Shown: positions 5,680 through 5,680 of the stretch, one piece after another
Numbering within the stretch: the stretch's first letter is position 1
Layout of the letters: each line of letters begins with the position of its first letter
From: Candidatus Nealsoniibacteriota bacterium
Lineage (GTDB): Bacteria > Patescibacteriota > Minisyncoccia > Minisyncoccales > RBG-13-42-11
Reading direction: 5' to 3'
Assembly: GCA_003556525.1 (NCBI GenBank)
Contig: PWRH01000018.1
Location: 1-5,680, forward strand
Length of the DNA: 5,680 bases
Notes under the pieces: model-generated
Databases searched by the model: none
What the model saw: only the letters and a program-made list of their open reading frames with translations
What the model was told of the DNA's origin: nothing
Position numbers and translations under genes: made by a program

Positions 5680-5680
5680 A

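Overview
The window is AT-rich bacterial DNA (roughly two-thirds A+T by eye). It carries compact housekeeping genes with weak or absent Shine-Dalgarno sites, a short PilB/GspE-type ATPase and a tight secD-secF pair. This style fits a Candidate Phyla Radiation (Patescibacteria, Parcubacteria-like) genome, although no single gene here proves that. tsaE ends in TGA within a 4-base ATGA overlap and I read no in-frame TGA in any gene. That argues for code 11 and against the UGA-recoded CPR lineages.

Layout from left to right: (1) 1-1114, minus strand: the 5'-3' exonuclease domain of a PolA-like protein, running off the left edge, translationally coupled to tsaE upstream of it. (2) 1115-1204: a short AT-rich divergent intergenic region with a palindrome and a repeated motif. 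(3) 1205-2515, plus strand: a PilB/GspE-family type IV pilus or type II secretion assembly ATPase lacking the usual N-terminal domain. (4) 2516-2748: a gap between convergent genes with far more structure than a simple terminator. (5) 2749-4972, minus strand: secF and secD, 10 bases apart. (6) 5020-5679, minus strand: a multispanning membrane protein of the DUF1614 type, probably in the same transcription unit as secDF.

The most interesting segment is 2514-2718. On the minus strand it holds a near-consensus sigma70-type promoter (TTGACA, 17-base spacer, TAGAAT). Next comes a roughly 130-base element closed by a 24-bp GC-rich stem with an internal hairpin, and then a separate small hairpin followed by seven T. 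Together these read as a free-standing small RNA gene of about 170 nt with its own promoter and terminator. The fold (long closing stem, large asymmetric internal loop, apical stem-loop) resembles 6S RNA in outline, but I recognise no known family by sequence. A bidirectional terminator between convergent operons is the main alternative.

Functionally the proteins cover DNA repair or replication (PolA exonuclease domain), tRNA t6A modification (TsaE), pilus or secretion-machine assembly (PilB/GspE) and Sec-dependent protein export (SecD/SecF). One membrane protein of unknown function lies next to the Sec genes.
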